Source: Pseudogymnoascus destructans (taxonomy: Eukaryota > Ascomycota > Leotiomycetes > Thelebolales > Thelebolaceae). Taken from it: a stretch of DNA of 64,000 nt. The stretch spans positions 1,116,001 through 1,180,000 of the forward strand of contig NW_020167521.1 in the NCBI RefSeq assembly GCF_001641265.1. Reading direction: 5' to 3'. The notes under the pieces were generated by a model, which saw nothing but the letters and a program-made list of their open reading frames with translations, was not told where the DNA came from and searched no databases. A program made the translations under genes and the position numbers. This document shows, one piece after another, positions 1-11,433 of the stretch; the first letter of the stretch is position 1, and each line of letters begins with the position of its first letter.

Positions 1-291
1 GGATGTGATGTTTCGGAACTGCCTCTTGGTTGCTGCGGCGCCATCGACAATGGTCTTTGCGCCACTGTAATGGTAGTATCCGTATCCGAGAGAAAAGACA
101 AGGGCGCCGCCTGCGATTCCGGCAACGACTCCACTGCCAGCACCACCCCCGACGTTCGATGCCACTTGCGAGGATTGTTGTGGCGTCAAAGTCGATTGTA
201 GTCTGATTTGGCGGGCATTGGAGCAAATTGGGGCCCTTGCTGGTGCTTTCAGCACACGTGCCGACCTAATGGCAGTTCTTGAAGCCATCAT
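1..291 (-). CDS. N-terminal part of a small mitochondrial-type protein (runs off window)
   Basis: An open frame of 97 codons starts at one of two adjacent ATGs (291 or 288) and continues past the left edge. The N-terminus is rich in Arg, Ala and Ser with no acidic residues in the first 40 or so (MMASRTAIRSARVLKAPAR...), as in a mitochondrial presequence. A Gly/Ala/Val-rich hydrophobic segment follows at about residues 48-70 (GGGAGSGVVAGIAGGALVFS), then a Tyr-rich stretch (GYGYYHY), which could be one inner-membrane span. I do not recognise the family with certainty. Location is inferred from the presequence only; no function is assigned. Confidence 0.6.
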   Translation of the reverse strand, partial: MMASRTAIRSARVLKAPARAPICSNARQIRLQSTLTPQQSSQVASNVGGGAGSGVVAGIAGGALVFSLGYGYYHYSGAKTIVDGAAATKRQFRNITS

Positions 292-1327
292 GATTGTAAG
301 ATGTGATAAAATGCGGGAAGTATGATATTATGCGGTGAGAATATCGGAATCTTGCAAACACAGCTCAATTGAATTAAAATGAAGCTTCACTGTGTATAGA
401 CTGTGCTCAGAAGGGGGGAGCTACTCATATTTGTAGCTTGCATCGTTGCATCAGGGTAACTTTAGAGTCATGCCGTCATTGCAATGGCCAGGCCCACATA
501 TAGGGACTACCATTTTCAGGGACCTTGCTCCTGAAAACGGTGTACCTATAGCGTATTTTAGTAGCCGAAAGCTGAGCTAGTCGAAGCTCCAAACTCTGAG
601 CCTCAGCACGCATTTTTTAAGAAACCGTAATGTCGATGCTTGTGCTAGTGCTATGGTAGGAAGCTCAACCATCGCGCCGCTTTATTATATTGGACGACCT
701 GATGACCGTCCCAGGTAATACCATTTATCTTTTCAGTGAAGGCCTATTTTGTAAAACCGTCACTATTTTGAAGCTTCCACATTATTCTCTTGAGGTGGTG
801 TTCATCCAAGTTCAAAATCCTCACAACAGTAACATTGACGTCATCACCCACAATTGGCACAATTGGCGCTAGTGGAGCCGCGGGGTTTTTAAGCTTTAAT
901 ACTATGTACATAGTTGGCCAAGGTTGCCCCGTATATGCCACAATTAAACCGAACATATCAACTTCACTTTCATAACCAGAGATGAAGTTAAATTGATTTA
1001 TTATAACTTCAAAATGGCTATTTATATTTTGAGCTCCTGAGAGGGACCAGTTATCAGTGTCCACACTCTTGCCTAGCTCTTTCTTCGAGGCCATAACTCC
1101 GCAAATGCTTCTGCTTTCAACTGCAAATCTTCTCTCTCTTCCCATTCCATCGCAAGGTATCATAAAAAGTATTGTGATCCGAATGTTCATAAACCCCATA
1201 AAATATATATTTGTTCTTCCTTCCCATCTCCCGAATCGCCGCCGTCAAATATCCACGTTTTCATAGAGTATGATTTCCTCCTCAATTGACCACGTCGTAA
1301 ATTCATAAATATGTTTCACTCTTCCAT
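292..1327. other. intergenic, no gene seen
   Basis: AT-rich sequence with only short frames on both strands. The longest, 151 codons on the minus strand (744-1199), shows no domain, no splice context and ordinary non-coding composition, so I do not call it. Confidence 0.5.
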
Positions 1328-1917
1328 CTAATCTTCGTCGGCTTCGATAGACGACAATCGACGTCTAAGGTTTGGACGGGCCACAACGTCATCGTCATCG
1401 TCATCGTCTTCATCTTCAATGCTTCGCTTTCTCTCCGAGCTTGGGGTTCCAAAGTATCCGAAGACGCGGCTCGAGAAAGAGCGGCGTGAAGTTGTGCTCT
1501 GTCGGACGAACAGAGAAGACAGTTCTGTCTGACCTCTCCTTGGAGAAAGTGGGCCGAATGGCGAGCGCGCCTCAGGTTGTTGTGGCCCAGCTTGTCCCTC
1601 GAAGACGGGGACGCTCTCCATGCCTTCAGCTCCAGTTGGATCTTCAGACTTGACTTCTTCCTTCAAACCACCTTCCTCCATGGACGGGAACACACTGTCT
1701 GGATCTTCCATGTCCGGCAGCTGGCTCAAATCGATCGTTTGCGGACGCTTGACGGAGCGGATGAATTCAACTTCAGGTCTCTTGTTAGACCCGATGAATG
1801 TAAGCTCATCTCGTCTTCAATCTTGAGTGGCGAGGGCTTTGCAGAGTGAATGAACTCGAAGCCGTCATCATCAGAGTCTTCCTCTGATTTAATAGCATTT
1901 TTTGAGAGCAGAAAATC
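1328..1917 (-). pseudogene. disordered acidic protein with three SIM-like repeats, frame broken
   Basis: Two minus-strand frames join into one plausible protein. The upstream frame (1917 to about 1805) reads EEDSDDDGFEFIHSAKP; the downstream frame (about 1812 to 1328) reads DELTFIGSNKRPEVEFIRS and ends in a long acidic/Ser/Arg tail with an Asp run. Three copies of a hydrophobic core followed by Ser-x-Lys (FEFIHSAK, LTFIGSNK, VEFIRSVK) flanked by acidic residues resemble SUMO-interacting motifs; that comparison is inference. No GT...AG pair connects the frames, so a 1-nt indel is the simplest explanation. No start codon is evident upstream of the TAA at 1918-1920, so the 5' end may be lost too. 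Confidence 0.4.
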
Positions 1918-1998
1918 TTAGACACAGTGAGGAACGTGAGATCGCCTTAGAGAAATACGGCCCAAACTGCTTTGTAAAGAGGCCCAAACGAGTTATAA

Positions 1999-2661
1999 GT
2001 GCCCAGATCTCTCACCTTCCATGTGCATGATACTCGTGATGCGTTACAGGACTGGAGGAAGATGCTCCGAGACTCCGAAAATCCGAGAGACCCGAAGGAA
2101 CTCAAAAAGATTTACAGGGCTGCCTGCAAACAGTTCAATATGAGCTCAGTCCCTCAGAACCACGGACTATACTACGTTCCGCCAAACCACGAAGAACTTG
2201 GACTGAAAGTGGCAGTGGCCGACCCGACAGCGGGTTCCAACCGGGGATGTTTTCAACTTTGCTGCCCTCCTGAAAGACCACCCCACGATTATGGAATATA
2301 TCCAGCTGATCTTGTTAAACCAGGTATGAATTGTAAATGAAATAACGAGAAGTTGCTGAATATATAAAATATCAAGTGGCAAACCAATTGACAAGTAAAG
2401 AAATAACTTACATTGAATTCGAGTGTTCGCGGTTAAATTCACAAGCCCTGACACTTCTGCGTGCTGCTGCCAGTTAGGAAAAGCCTCAGAAGCACAAAAG
2501 CTCACCAAGCGTGCAGGGCTTCGTTTCTGGTCTTCAAGAGCCCTATATATAAGTATTCACTTGATGAATTGAGTGAAGATCAAAACCGTAGAAGTGTATT
2601 TGGGTATTATAAAGAATACGAGCAAGAAGTAGGAGAGGTGGGATGGGATCATCTGCAGTAA
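1999..2661 (+). pseudogene. unrecognised coding fragment with one probable intron
   Basis: A 108-codon frame from 1999 (DTRDALQDWRKMLRDSENPR..., basic, helix-like) reaches a good donor GTATGA at 2324. A CAG acceptor at 2473 would join it to a frame ending at 2661; a TAG acceptor four bases later would join it to a frame containing EAQKLTKRAGLRFWSSRAL and ending near 2592. Just upstream (1940-2030), another frame also looks coding (ALEKYGPNCFVKRPKR). No single model keeps all of these open, so I read this as a decayed gene or gene fragment. I do not recognise the family. Confidence 0.3.
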
Positions 2662-3179
2662 TCACGAAGCTGATGACCAAACCTCGGAGCTTGAAAAAAA
2701 GTGAAGTCAAGAAATAGGTCGCAATCGTTCATCAAAGTAAAAAAGCGGAAGAGCGATCTTGCAAAATATAGAAAATAGAAATCTGCTCACTGTATATTTC
2801 CACCCAGGTGAAATCAAAATAGAGTCTTGATCATTGAAGAAGTAAGAAAGTCAATACATAATCGTGGAGCTTGCAAATGGCAATTAATTGCCATTGAGGC
2901 GTTGCATTTGCGATGGGGACAATCCCAGACCGATCCCTCTCGGGCAGTCGATAGAGAAGAGAGTAGGCACAACCGAACACCATTTTCAATCCCCACCAAA
3001 CATGATCACATTTCCCGAATCTGTCATAAAGTGTCCTCGAATTCGACTACCGACCGAAGCACGCTGCCAAACTTCAGCGCCTTTTTTTGCCGCTCAAAGA
3101 CAATGCATCACGCTAACCCCATATTTATCTAAATCCCCTAAGTTATATCTACCAAAATAAATACCATCATAACCTATTT
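2662..3179. other. intergenic, nothing identified
   Basis: About 500 bases of AT-rich sequence between the fragment above and the SCY1 stop codon. Short frames only; it would contain the 3' UTR and terminator of the minus-strand kinase gene. Confidence 0.5.
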
Positions 3180-6142
3180 TTATAACAAGCTCTCAAAAGC
3201 ATCTAACCCCTTCTTCTGCCCAGGCTGCTGCCCACCTTGACCTTGCGAGCCTCCCTGTCCTTGTGGTGGTGCAGAGCTAAACGCGCCCCAGCCCTGCTGT
3301 TGCATCGGCTGCTGGGGCTGTTGTGACCAGGTTGGCGGCGGAGGAAGGGAAAAGGGGGTTATTGGCTTTTGCTGCTGAGACATAGAAAGATTGCCCATGG
3401 AGGTGCTCATACTAGGTGTTGTTCCCGGAAACGACGTCTGCCGTTGTTGTTGCGCGGGGACCATAGGTGCAAATGATGAATTTGTTGACGTTGGGCTTGA
3501 GGAGGCCCATATATTGCTGCTGCTGGGGGCCGCGGCCGTTTGCCAGTTGACCGACGCTTGGGTTGCTGGTGGCTGGATGAAGACTGAGGAAACAGGCTGG
3601 AGAGGTTGGGAGAACTGTGTTGTTGATGGCTGGAGGGAGTCGAAGCGCGAGAGGTCGGGAGTGATGGTTCGAGATGGAGCTTGTGGCCTCGTGGCCGCGG
3701 ACATAGAGCCAATACCCGGGGATGATGGGCCAGGGGATGGGGAGGGGGTGGTCGACCATGAGAATGTGGGAGCAGCTGGAGGAGCAGGCTTTGCGGGAGC
3801 GTTGGGAGCTGCGTCCCAGCCGCCATCCGCTACTGCATTGCTCGCGGTTGTGCTAGTAGTGTACTTTCCGGTCACGAGACGCTCGAAGTCGTCGTCTTCG
3901 CCGCCGTTTGCATTTGATGAGAATGCTGCTGGGAGGTCGCCGAAGGACATGAAATCATCGTTACCTGCAGTATTCTTCATACCGGAATTGCTGCCCAAAA
4001 GTTCCTGGAGCTTATTCGTATGTTCCTGTTCTACCTTGGTGCTTAGACTCTTAATCAAGTCCATGAAGGCTTGGAATTGCCTGAGATCCAGTAACGGGCC
4101 AAAACTCATGTTCCACAAAATAGGCAGGATATCCATAGCGATAAATTCCGTGTCTGCCTCAGAACTAACCTGTTGTAGAACTTTGAGAGCTGCGAGCATA
4201 ACAGCAGGCTCTTTGGTCTTGATCCCACGGATGAGAGGAATGATATTTTCTTGCATGGTGTACTTGTCTAGGGCGCTGATGGCAGATTTCTCTTTCTTCT
4301 TGCCATTTTGCGGCGCGAATCCGGACAGGCCATCATCAGCAGAGGAGGCAATAGAGTCTGTTGTGCCGCCACATAAAACAACGAAAGCTTCAAGACCCCT
4401 GACCTTGATACCCAGGCTCGAAGTTTTGCTGAATACCGCCGCGACGACTGGAAACAGCTCGTTTTTTATTGTGCTAAAATCAAGCACAGGGACTATCACC
4501 GGAAGACTTCGTAGGGCCGCGTCTACGATAGAGTGGGTAGGTGACTCTATTGCCAGGTGTATTATCGGTAGTATTTCTGTAATTTGTCAGCGATAAGCTC
4601 CACTGCCATAGTCCAACTGTTACTAACCGTCTTTGAAGTTCTTTCCCGAGCAATTGGAGGTGATAATATTGATATTTTGCAGTAATACGGTCAGACCCGC
4701 CTCTTTCCCAGTATCACGTTCAGGGGCTCCTGCGGTCCCAGAAGCGGCAGGCTTGGCACCGCTCAAGAAAATCTCTCTCAGGCGAGGCAGCATTTTCTCG
4801 GTAAAGGACCGTTTAGCACTAGGCAAAAGTTCAATAATTTTGAATGCATTCTGCAATACCAGACTCAAAAGTTGCTTGTCCTTCATTTCCTCCAGCAGAA
4901 CTAGCAAAACCTTCTTCTCCAACACGCTTTTGGGGAAGCTCGGGATCACCTTCGTAAGGCCGCGCATGAATGCAGCCTTTTCGGTCGGCGTCTTCGCCGG
5001 TAAGGCATCCAGGAAACGAATTGTGGAGACAAGGATGTTGTCGAAGTACGATGATTGTTGGAACTCGCGGGCTGTCATGCGTTGAACAGGGCGACGGGCG
5101 ATTAAGCGTGGGAGGACACTGGTCGTAAGATCTCTAGGAATTGGCCGAGATGAAATATAATTGTTATTGCTGGAGGGTATCGAGCCCGATGAGGCAAAGA
5201 GCCGTTTGTAGGTTGTGACGCTTGAATTGGCATGAAGAGGCGATTCGTGAGGTGAGTTGTAGAGGGCAACAACGAGAAGTCCCAGACTAAACATATCGGC
5301 GGAAACATTAAGGTTCGTATCGAGAACAAAATCCGGAGAAGCATAGTCGAGATTTAATTGAACGTATCGTGGCAGCCGTGGGTCTAAATTGAGAACTTCT
5401 GAGAGAGATATAGGGGTGACAGAGGATGGCTTGTCAGAGTTGTCCGCAGGGCTAAGAAACGAGAGACCGCTTATTTTCCAATCAGACTGAAACACGTTAG
5501 GTAGATTCTTTACGCTGTCCATTCGGGGCATACCTTTGCATTTATGTATATAGCATCTGGAGTCAAGTTGCCGTGGACCAGCCCAGCATTCTCGTGCAGA
5601 AACTCAAGGGCCTTGCTGATTTGTAGCAACCCCTTTTGTATTTCCAATTCGTCTATTTCCAAGTCTCTTCTCCTCCTATTCCCCTCGCTATCCTCTTTCA
5701 CGAATCTGCTTGAGCGCCCACCAACGCCTGTTGCTCTCTCCTCCTCATCTTTCTCCTGTAACAACCCCGCTAGTGATATCGTCACTGGTTCGGTCGCAAA
5801 CTGCAGCCCACCATATCGTGTGTCTTCTACTGGCTCAGCGAGTTCGAGTATATTGGGGTGTCGTAGCCGCGCAAGCGATGACGCCTCTTTCTTCAGCCGT
5901 TCGACCACCTCTTCCACGGACCGTTTGAGACTCGATGCGCTGGCTCTGTCGGATCTGCCCAAGCTGCCTGAGTTCGATTCTAACACCTTGCGATCAAAGA
6001 CAAAGATAGAGACCTCTTTCGAGGTCTTCTTATTCTTGCCATCGAATATCTTCCAAGGGCCCGAGACACCTGACGGTTGCGAGCTGATCACATAGTTAGA
6101 GGAGATGTTGGAGGAGAATGACTTGAGAGCGGAAGAAAACAT
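3180..6142 (-). CDS. SCY1-like (SCYL2-type) pseudokinase
   Basis: Three exons: 6142-5534, 5486-4628 and 4576-3180. The introns of 47 and 51 nt have clear signals (GTATGC...CTAAC...TTTCAG and GTTAGT...CTGAC...TACAG). The product is 954 aa. I chose the ATG at 6142 (MFSSALKSFSSNISS, the typical SCY1 N-terminus) over the one nine codons upstream. Order: degenerate kinase lobe with HGNLTPDAI in place of the catalytic HRD (so probably catalytically dead), a central HEAT-type helical region (ILPIIHLAIESPTHS, VLDFSTIKNELFPV, LGIKVRGLEAFVVLCGG), and a long Pro/Gln/Ser-rich tail ending DAFESLL. SCY1/SCYL proteins act in Golgi-endosome vesicle traffic; the tail resembles clathrin/adaptor-binding tails (inference). 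All frames and splice sites are intact. Confidence 0.93.
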
Positions 6143-6597
6143 AGCGTCCAAATTAACGAATATATTCAACCATCTGAGATATTAAATTATAAATCGTTTA
6201 AAAAGTACGCGCTATGAGGAGAAGGCAAAGGGGGGGTATATGACGGTTCAGATGCGAATAATTCCCTTGCCGAATCTCAGCCTTGAGAAACTTCAACGGG
6301 GCCGTCTGTTCCCCAAGGTAGCTCTTTCTAGCGAGCGACGCTGATTGGCCAATCGGCGGGGAAGGCGGCCGCGCGACCATTGCTCATGGGCGGTTCGGGG
6401 ACCATTGGAGGGAGACATTTAGATAGACATATTTAACATTTTTTTCTTTTGATATTTCCAGATTCAGCCACATTGGTCTTGTTATGTAGGTGTATTTCAT
6501 GATAATGTTTTCTTTTTGTGCCTGTCTTATCACTCCGATTCGGCATGGGGTGGCTCAAGCGGGCTACCTACGGCACAGGTGGCATGTTGACTCAATG

Positions 6598-6604
6598 TCT
6601 CTGG
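6598..6604 (+). promoter_or_regulatory. GCN4/CpcA-type site TGACTCA upstream of the aminotransferase
   Basis: Perfect TGACTCA, 39 nt upstream of a TATA-like box and 150 nt upstream of the BAT start codon. Branched-chain aminotransferases are classic targets of fungal general amino acid control, so use by a GCN4/CpcA-type bZIP activator is a reasonable inference. Confidence 0.55.
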
Positions 6605-6642
6605 GTCCGCAAATCGGACAGACAACTGTGAAGTATACTGAC

Positions 6643-6650
6643 TATATAAA
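6643..6650 (+). promoter_or_regulatory. TATA-like box (TATATAAA)
   Basis: Lies 104 nt before the BAT start codon, between the two TGACTCA sites. Confidence 0.45.
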
Positions 6651-6702
6651 GCCGCCAACACCCGCTTTATAGCCTATTTCTCGAATCTATTCAGCGAATT
6701 GT

Positions 6703-6709
6703 TGACTCA
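6703..6709 (+). promoter_or_regulatory. second TGACTCA, possibly within the 5' UTR
   Basis: Second perfect TGACTCA, 45 nt before the start codon and downstream of the TATA-like box, so it may lie inside the transcript. A near match TGACTCG follows at about 6718. Confidence 0.35.
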
Positions 6710-6753
6710 AAGACCATTGACTCGAAATTCTGTCGACTTGGCTCACCAACAAA

Positions 6754-8021
6754 ATGAAGCTCAGGCAATTGTCGACGGCGCTCGCGCCCAGAAGGCTCGT
6801 TGCACAGCAATGGGCAAGCTCTTCAGCGATGGCGGCTAGGCTATACAGCACTTCGAAGCTGGCTGAAATGGATGCATCGAAGCTCACTATCATCAAGACT
6901 ACTACACCTAAGGAGCTTATAGCACCCAAGGACCTTGTCTTTGGACACACTTTCACGGATCATATGCTAACCTGCGAATGGACGGCCGAAGAAGGTAGCT
7001 ACTTCTGCTTGTAATATAAGTCAAGGTATAGCTAATAATCGGTGTAGGATGGTACGCGCCCAAGATTGCCCCATATCAGAACCTTTCACTAGACCCGTCA
7101 TCCTGCGTCTTCCACTACGCATTCGAATGTTTCGAAGGAATGAAGGCATACAAGAATGATGCTGGAGAGATCCGCCTGTTCCGACCAGAGAAGAACATGG
7201 CCCGCTTCAACACATCTTCTGCTAGAATTGCTCTTCCCACGTTCGACCCCGAGGTTCTCACTGGCCTCATTGCCAAGCTCGTCAAGCTCGACGAGCGCTT
7301 CATTCCCAACCAAAAGGGATACTCTCTATACCTCCGCCCAACAATGATCGGTACCCAGGCCACCCTCGGTGTTGGCCCACCAGGCAGCGCATTGATGTTT
7401 GTGATTGCATCCCCAGTGGGCCCATATTATCCAACTGGTTTCAAGGCTATTTCACTGGAAGCCACCGACTACGCCGTGCGCGCATGGCCAGGTGGTGTTG
7501 GTGACAAGAAGCTGGGTGCCAACTACGCTCCCTGCATCGTGCCACAGCTTGAGGCTGCCAAGCGCGGGTTCCACCAGAACCTGTGGTTGTTCGGCAAGGA
7601 GGAGTATGTTACTGAGGTCGGAACCATGAACATGTGGGTGGCCATGAAGAACAAGGAGACCGGACAGAAGGAGCTTATCACAGCACCAATTGACGGTACC
7701 ATCCTGGAGGGTATTACCAGAGACTCTATCCTGAGCTTGGCAAAGGAGAAACTCGTGCCAGAGGGATGGAAGGTTGTTGAGCGCCAATACACCATGTTTG
7801 AGCTGGATGACGCTGCAAAGGAGGGAAGGCTCCTCGAGGCTTTTGGATCTGGCACAGCAGCTGTTGTTTCCCCAGTAAGGAATATCAGCTGGAAGGGCAA
7901 GATTGTTGATTGCGGCTTGAAGCCAGACCAAGAGGCTGGTAAGATCGCCCAGAGCATGAAGGAGTGGATTGAAAGGAGACAGTACGGCGAGGAGGAGCAC
8001 GAGTGGAGCTACAGAGTATAG
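6754..8021 (+). CDS. branched-chain amino acid aminotransferase, mitochondrial
   Basis: Two exons (6754-6994 and 7048-8021) around a 53-nt intron (GTAGCT...GCTAATAA...GTGTAG) give 404 aa. This PLP enzyme interconverts Leu, Ile and Val with their 2-oxo acids, using glutamate/2-oxoglutarate. The first 35 or so residues are Arg/Ala/Ser-rich (LRQLSTALAPRRLVAQQ), a mitochondrial presequence like that of yeast Bat1. Family landmarks are FHYAFECFEGMKAYK, LYLRPTMIGT and GDKKLGANYAP, where Lys235 is the expected Schiff-base lysine, followed by the C-terminal EAFGSGTAAVVSPV. Fungal BCATs are about 370-410 aa, so it is complete. Two TGACTCA sites upstream suggest cross-pathway control. It is divergent from the SCY1-like gene, with about 610 nt between the two start codons. 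Confidence 0.95.
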
Positions 8022-8607
8022 GATGGGCAGATGATCAAGTTCTATCGAGATGAGTGATGCGTTGGGCGTGGCTGATAAGGGACGATTTGTTTCAAAAGGT
8101 ACAGGGTGATCGGTAGGATATACCAGACTTCAGCCAGCGTTTGGCAAGTCGAAGGGCTGAAATGAAAGACGGCGATAGAGTTACAAAGTGTTCCATAGAA
8201 ACAAAAAGTCTATCAGACAATGCAGTCGGTTGAATTACTGAGATTCATTGCCAAACATTTCTAATGTGAACTCTCTTTATGCTCGCGCATCTTTAACGCC
8301 CTTTCTCAAGAATACCAACGGCCATAACTCAACTTCCAAAATTGAACACAGTGCGCGTCGTCTAACAAAACTGGAATTTTATAGAACATATCCACCATTG
8401 TCCACAAGGCAGAGATTCAGATTCCAATAGAATCCCTGGAATACTCTTTTCTTTTAGCACCTGGAGTATAAACTCTCAAACTCTTCAAAATGAGAAACCT
8501 CACGTTCTCACTTGCCAACCGCACAAATCACCAAATTCAGTCAGTCGAGCAGCATCAAGACCACCCTCGAATTTTCAAAATTGACAACATATACATATTC
8601 CCTCACT
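8022..8607. other. intergenic and 5' leader
   Basis: 3' flank of the aminotransferase and the promoter/leader of the next gene. A frame beginning MRNLTFSLANRTNHQ at 8490 stays open into the leader but is out of phase with the following exon and ends in TAG if unspliced. Confidence 0.5.
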
Positions 8608-9215
8608 AGTGAGTAACCCCCGACCCCTTTCCCGCCGCCCTCGCCCCGCTAACCTCTCTAGTGTACGCCTACCCCAGCATTCCCGGCGCGCCCATCAAAA
8701 AATACCCCCTCCAAATGGACGCCCTCCCCGTCCCCCGCGGCTGGGTCCCCGACGCCTGGTTCAAAGCGTACAACGCGGCAGACAGCCAGATCTACCACCT
8801 CGTCGGGAGGGACTGCCGGATCTCGAAGCGGAAGCGGGAGAGTGGGGAGACGAGGGAGAGGGCGCTGAGGTTGTGGGAGAGGTATCCGATTAATAAGGTT
8901 ATGTGGGCGGAGAGGTGGAGGGAGGATAGGGGGGCGGAGGTGGCGGGCGTGGCGGGTGTGGCGGTGATGGAGGAGGAGGAGGAGGGGGGTGGGGAGGAGA
9001 GTGAGGAGCTGGAGGGGGAAATTGACGGTGACGACGAAGATGAGGAGAGTGGGGATGAAGAAGAGGTGGGGGAGAGGGGGACCGAGATAGTTTGGGAGCA
9101 GGAGGTTGAAGAGTCGGAGGAAGGAGAGGATGAAGAGATGGTGGATGCGATGGATGTAGATGGAGACTCAATCGAGGGGGCTTATGATATGAGCTATCTG
9201 TTCGAGGAGTTTTGA
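8608..9215 (+). CDS. small protein with very acidic tail; start codon apparently split by an intron
   Basis: The coding frame begins YAYPSIPGAPIKKYPLQMDA immediately after a good acceptor (CTAAC...CTCTCTAG, ending at 8661). A good donor, GTGAGT, starts at 8609. Removing 8609-8661 (53 nt) joins A8608 to TG, which makes ATG: the start codon is assembled by splicing. The product is 184 aa. The N-terminal half (VPRGWVPDAWFKAYNAADSQ) looks conserved; the C-terminal half is almost entirely Glu/Asp/Gly and ends MSYLFEEF. I do not recognise the family. If the intron model is wrong, the first in-frame ATG is at 8716 (MDALPVPRGW), which would lose 18 residues. Confidence 0.6.
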
Positions 9216-9514
9216 GGCCTCACAGATCGTTTCGAATCAACCTACCCTAAACAAAAGCGGGATAGAAGCAGAGTAGAAGTAGGATTGTCAGGGTAGTCTA
9301 GCCCCGTATGAGAAGGACAACAAACTTGAGGAGTTGAATTTTAAAGTACGGTTTTCATTCAATAGAGTAAAGCCATAAGTGCTAAAAGCAATGGCCTGAT
9401 AGAAATTAATGCCTGAGCTCGCGAGACCTTTTCCTACCCGCAGTTTCATATTCCCTCGATTTCATAAAGGCTCCACGCACACAGTCAACCATCAACGTAT
9501 CTCCCAATCACCCA

Positions 9515-10174
9515 TTACTCTCCCCCATCTCCTTCACACCACTCCTTCAAATCCCTCGCCTGATCCGCAAACCTATCGATCAATTGTCCTCCCACCGCAA
9601 GCCTAACCACTGGAGCCATCATCCCCCCAAAGCTCTCCCAAGTGACATACTCGCATCCCCCCTCCGTCTCCACGATCTCCTGCACGCGATCCCCCTTCAG
9701 CATAAAATGGCCATCAGCACCCCAAGCCATGCGCCAGCCCTTCCTCCCCTGCTCTCGCTGCGGCACAAGCTCCTCCACAATCGACAAGTACTCATTCGAC
9801 TTCCTCAACTTCTCCACTGGTTCGCGCTTCTCCTCTGACTTGCCGCTCATGTTCACAAACATGGTGAATACGGCACCGACCCCGAGGATGTCCGATGATT
9901 CGGGGAGGGCGGAAACAGGCGTCCCGCCGTAGTAGATCTGGACCGCGGGAATGAAGCTGTTCCAACGTGGCCAGGAGCCGGTGTCGAGAAGGGCGCGTAG
10001 GACAATGATGGGTGGAGCAGCGATGTGGATGCGCGCATGGACGGTGAAGGATAGAGTGGATTCATCGGGGAAGGTGGGCGTAGGGACGGGGGCTCGGACG
10101 AGCGCTGACGTCTTGCCCTCGGGGAGGGCGGGTAGTAGGGGCCGAGCGAAGCCTGGCTGGAAGGTGGACGACAT
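9515..10174 (-). CDS. SRPBCC / START-like ligand-binding protein
   Basis: Single-exon frame of 219 aa. Residues of about 40-70 (FTVHARIHIAAPPIIVLRAL... DTGSWPRWNSFIPAV) match the opening strand-helix of the SRPBCC fold (polyketide cyclase/Bet v1-like), in which W-x-x-W-N is typical. The C-terminal helix is LIDRFADQARDLKEW. Such proteins bind hydrophobic ligands in a helix-grip pocket; the substrate cannot be told. No targeting signal is obvious. Confidence 0.75.
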   Translation of the reverse strand: MSSTFQPGFARPLLPALPEGKTSALVRAPVPTPTFPDESTLSFTVHARIHIAAPPIIVLRALLDTGSWPRWNSFIPAVQIYYGGTPVSALPESSDILGVGAVFTMFVNMSGKSEEKREPVEKLRKSNEYLSIVEELVPQREQGRKGWRMAWGADGHFMLKGDRVQEIVETEGGCEYVTWESFGGMMAPVVRLAVGGQLIDRFADQARDLKEWCEGDGGE

Positions 10175-10180
10175 GGCCGC

Positions 10181-10273
10181 AACGTATTTAGAGTTAGAGG
10201 CTCACAAGTGCCTAGTCAAAAAGCCGTAACGTATTTAGAGCTGCAGGCCCACAAGTGCCTGGTCAAGAAGCTA
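10181..10273. repeat. tandem duplication, 47-bp unit, two copies
   Basis: The segment starting AACGTATTTAGAG at 10181 is repeated at 10228 with about six changes. It lies just upstream of the SRPBCC start, so it duplicates 5' UTR or promoter sequence. Confidence 0.7.
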
Positions 10274-10281
10274 GCTTGAGC

Positions 10282-11433
10282 AGAAGGGTGTAGCTTATTT
10301 GTCTCGGTGTCAGAATTGAGAGGGTTTGTTTGTTTGTGTAGTATAGGGGAGAAGGTGAGGAGATTAAGGTCGTAAACAAGGATGCTCCATGCCTTATTGA
10401 TTGATTAGACCTGGAATCATGTGATGGGTCTGCTAGCGCAAATAGGTGACCAATGGCACATACACGTCCACTATATGAATTATCAGCATATTGTAGATAG
10501 TTTTTTATATGTCAAGTTACATTTTAGAAGCTATACAGACTCAGACACAGCTCCAAAGCTTCATAAACGACCATTTCACACATAGAGTCCAGGCGGCTGT
10601 ATATACTGCCGGCAGTTAAAGGCGGTGTGGATCGACTACTTTAGAATTGATATTCATGTGAATCATGATAGTGAAACGTTTGCCTTGACTCCGGCTTTAA
10701 GGGACCATTTAAATCTCTTCAATGGTCAATTGCAGCTGTGCGAGAAGAATTCAAATCTAATTTGTTGCCCGAATTTACCGTGCTACCTAGAACTATCCTA
10801 ATTGACCTGAAGCCAAATACTGGCTCTCCACAATCGCTATGCCGGTGGCGTTTCGCGACAGCCAGCGGTAGGCCACCGTTACGTGGTTTATGACGGTGAT
10901 CTTTTGAATACCTTTCACCCATACGTGGATAATCCATTTTCCACAGTTTCCCCATTTAATATATCACTCTTTTATGCACTATAATGCCTCCATGTTTCCG
11001 TCTCTGAACTATTTCCTTGGAAGAGACTGACGTTTCATGGTGTCTCGCTGCATCGTGATAGATCGGCCTGGTGAGTTTCTTTAATATATATGTCTTGCGC
11101 ATGCTTTCACCCAAGCCACGTTTATTACAAGAGTAGTAGTTCTCACAATATCGCGCCACTTAAGGGCAGACGATCGGCCATTGCATCTACACAGCGGCAC
11201 TCTCGGCAGGATTGGCAGTCAGCATAGATTGAGGAGAATGCGGGGACAAGTCAAGCATACGAGAGCGCGTACGGGCTGTGTTACCCCGTAATTACTCAAC
11301 GAAGCACTGTCGGTTGATATAGGAGTGAAAAAAACATGAGTTACGTGTATAAAGAGATGGCGTCCGTCACGGCCTTTGAAGGAGCACAAAGAGAAGTAAG
11401 ACGGTAACCAAACTAGACTCTTCATTTGCAACC
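10282..11433. other. intergenic, no gene seen
   Basis: Over 1.1 kb of AT-rich sequence. Short frames only; no repeats recognised beyond the 47-bp duplication to its left. Confidence 0.5.

Noticed and set aside
744..1199. 151-codon minus-strand frame
   Set aside because: No domain, splice context or compositional signal; similar-length frames occur by chance in this AT-rich spacer.
3391..4596. 401-codon plus-strand frame opposite the SCY1-like exon 3
   Set aside because: A shadow of the Pro/Gln/Ser-rich tail of the real gene; the minus-strand exon structure and family match are unambiguous.
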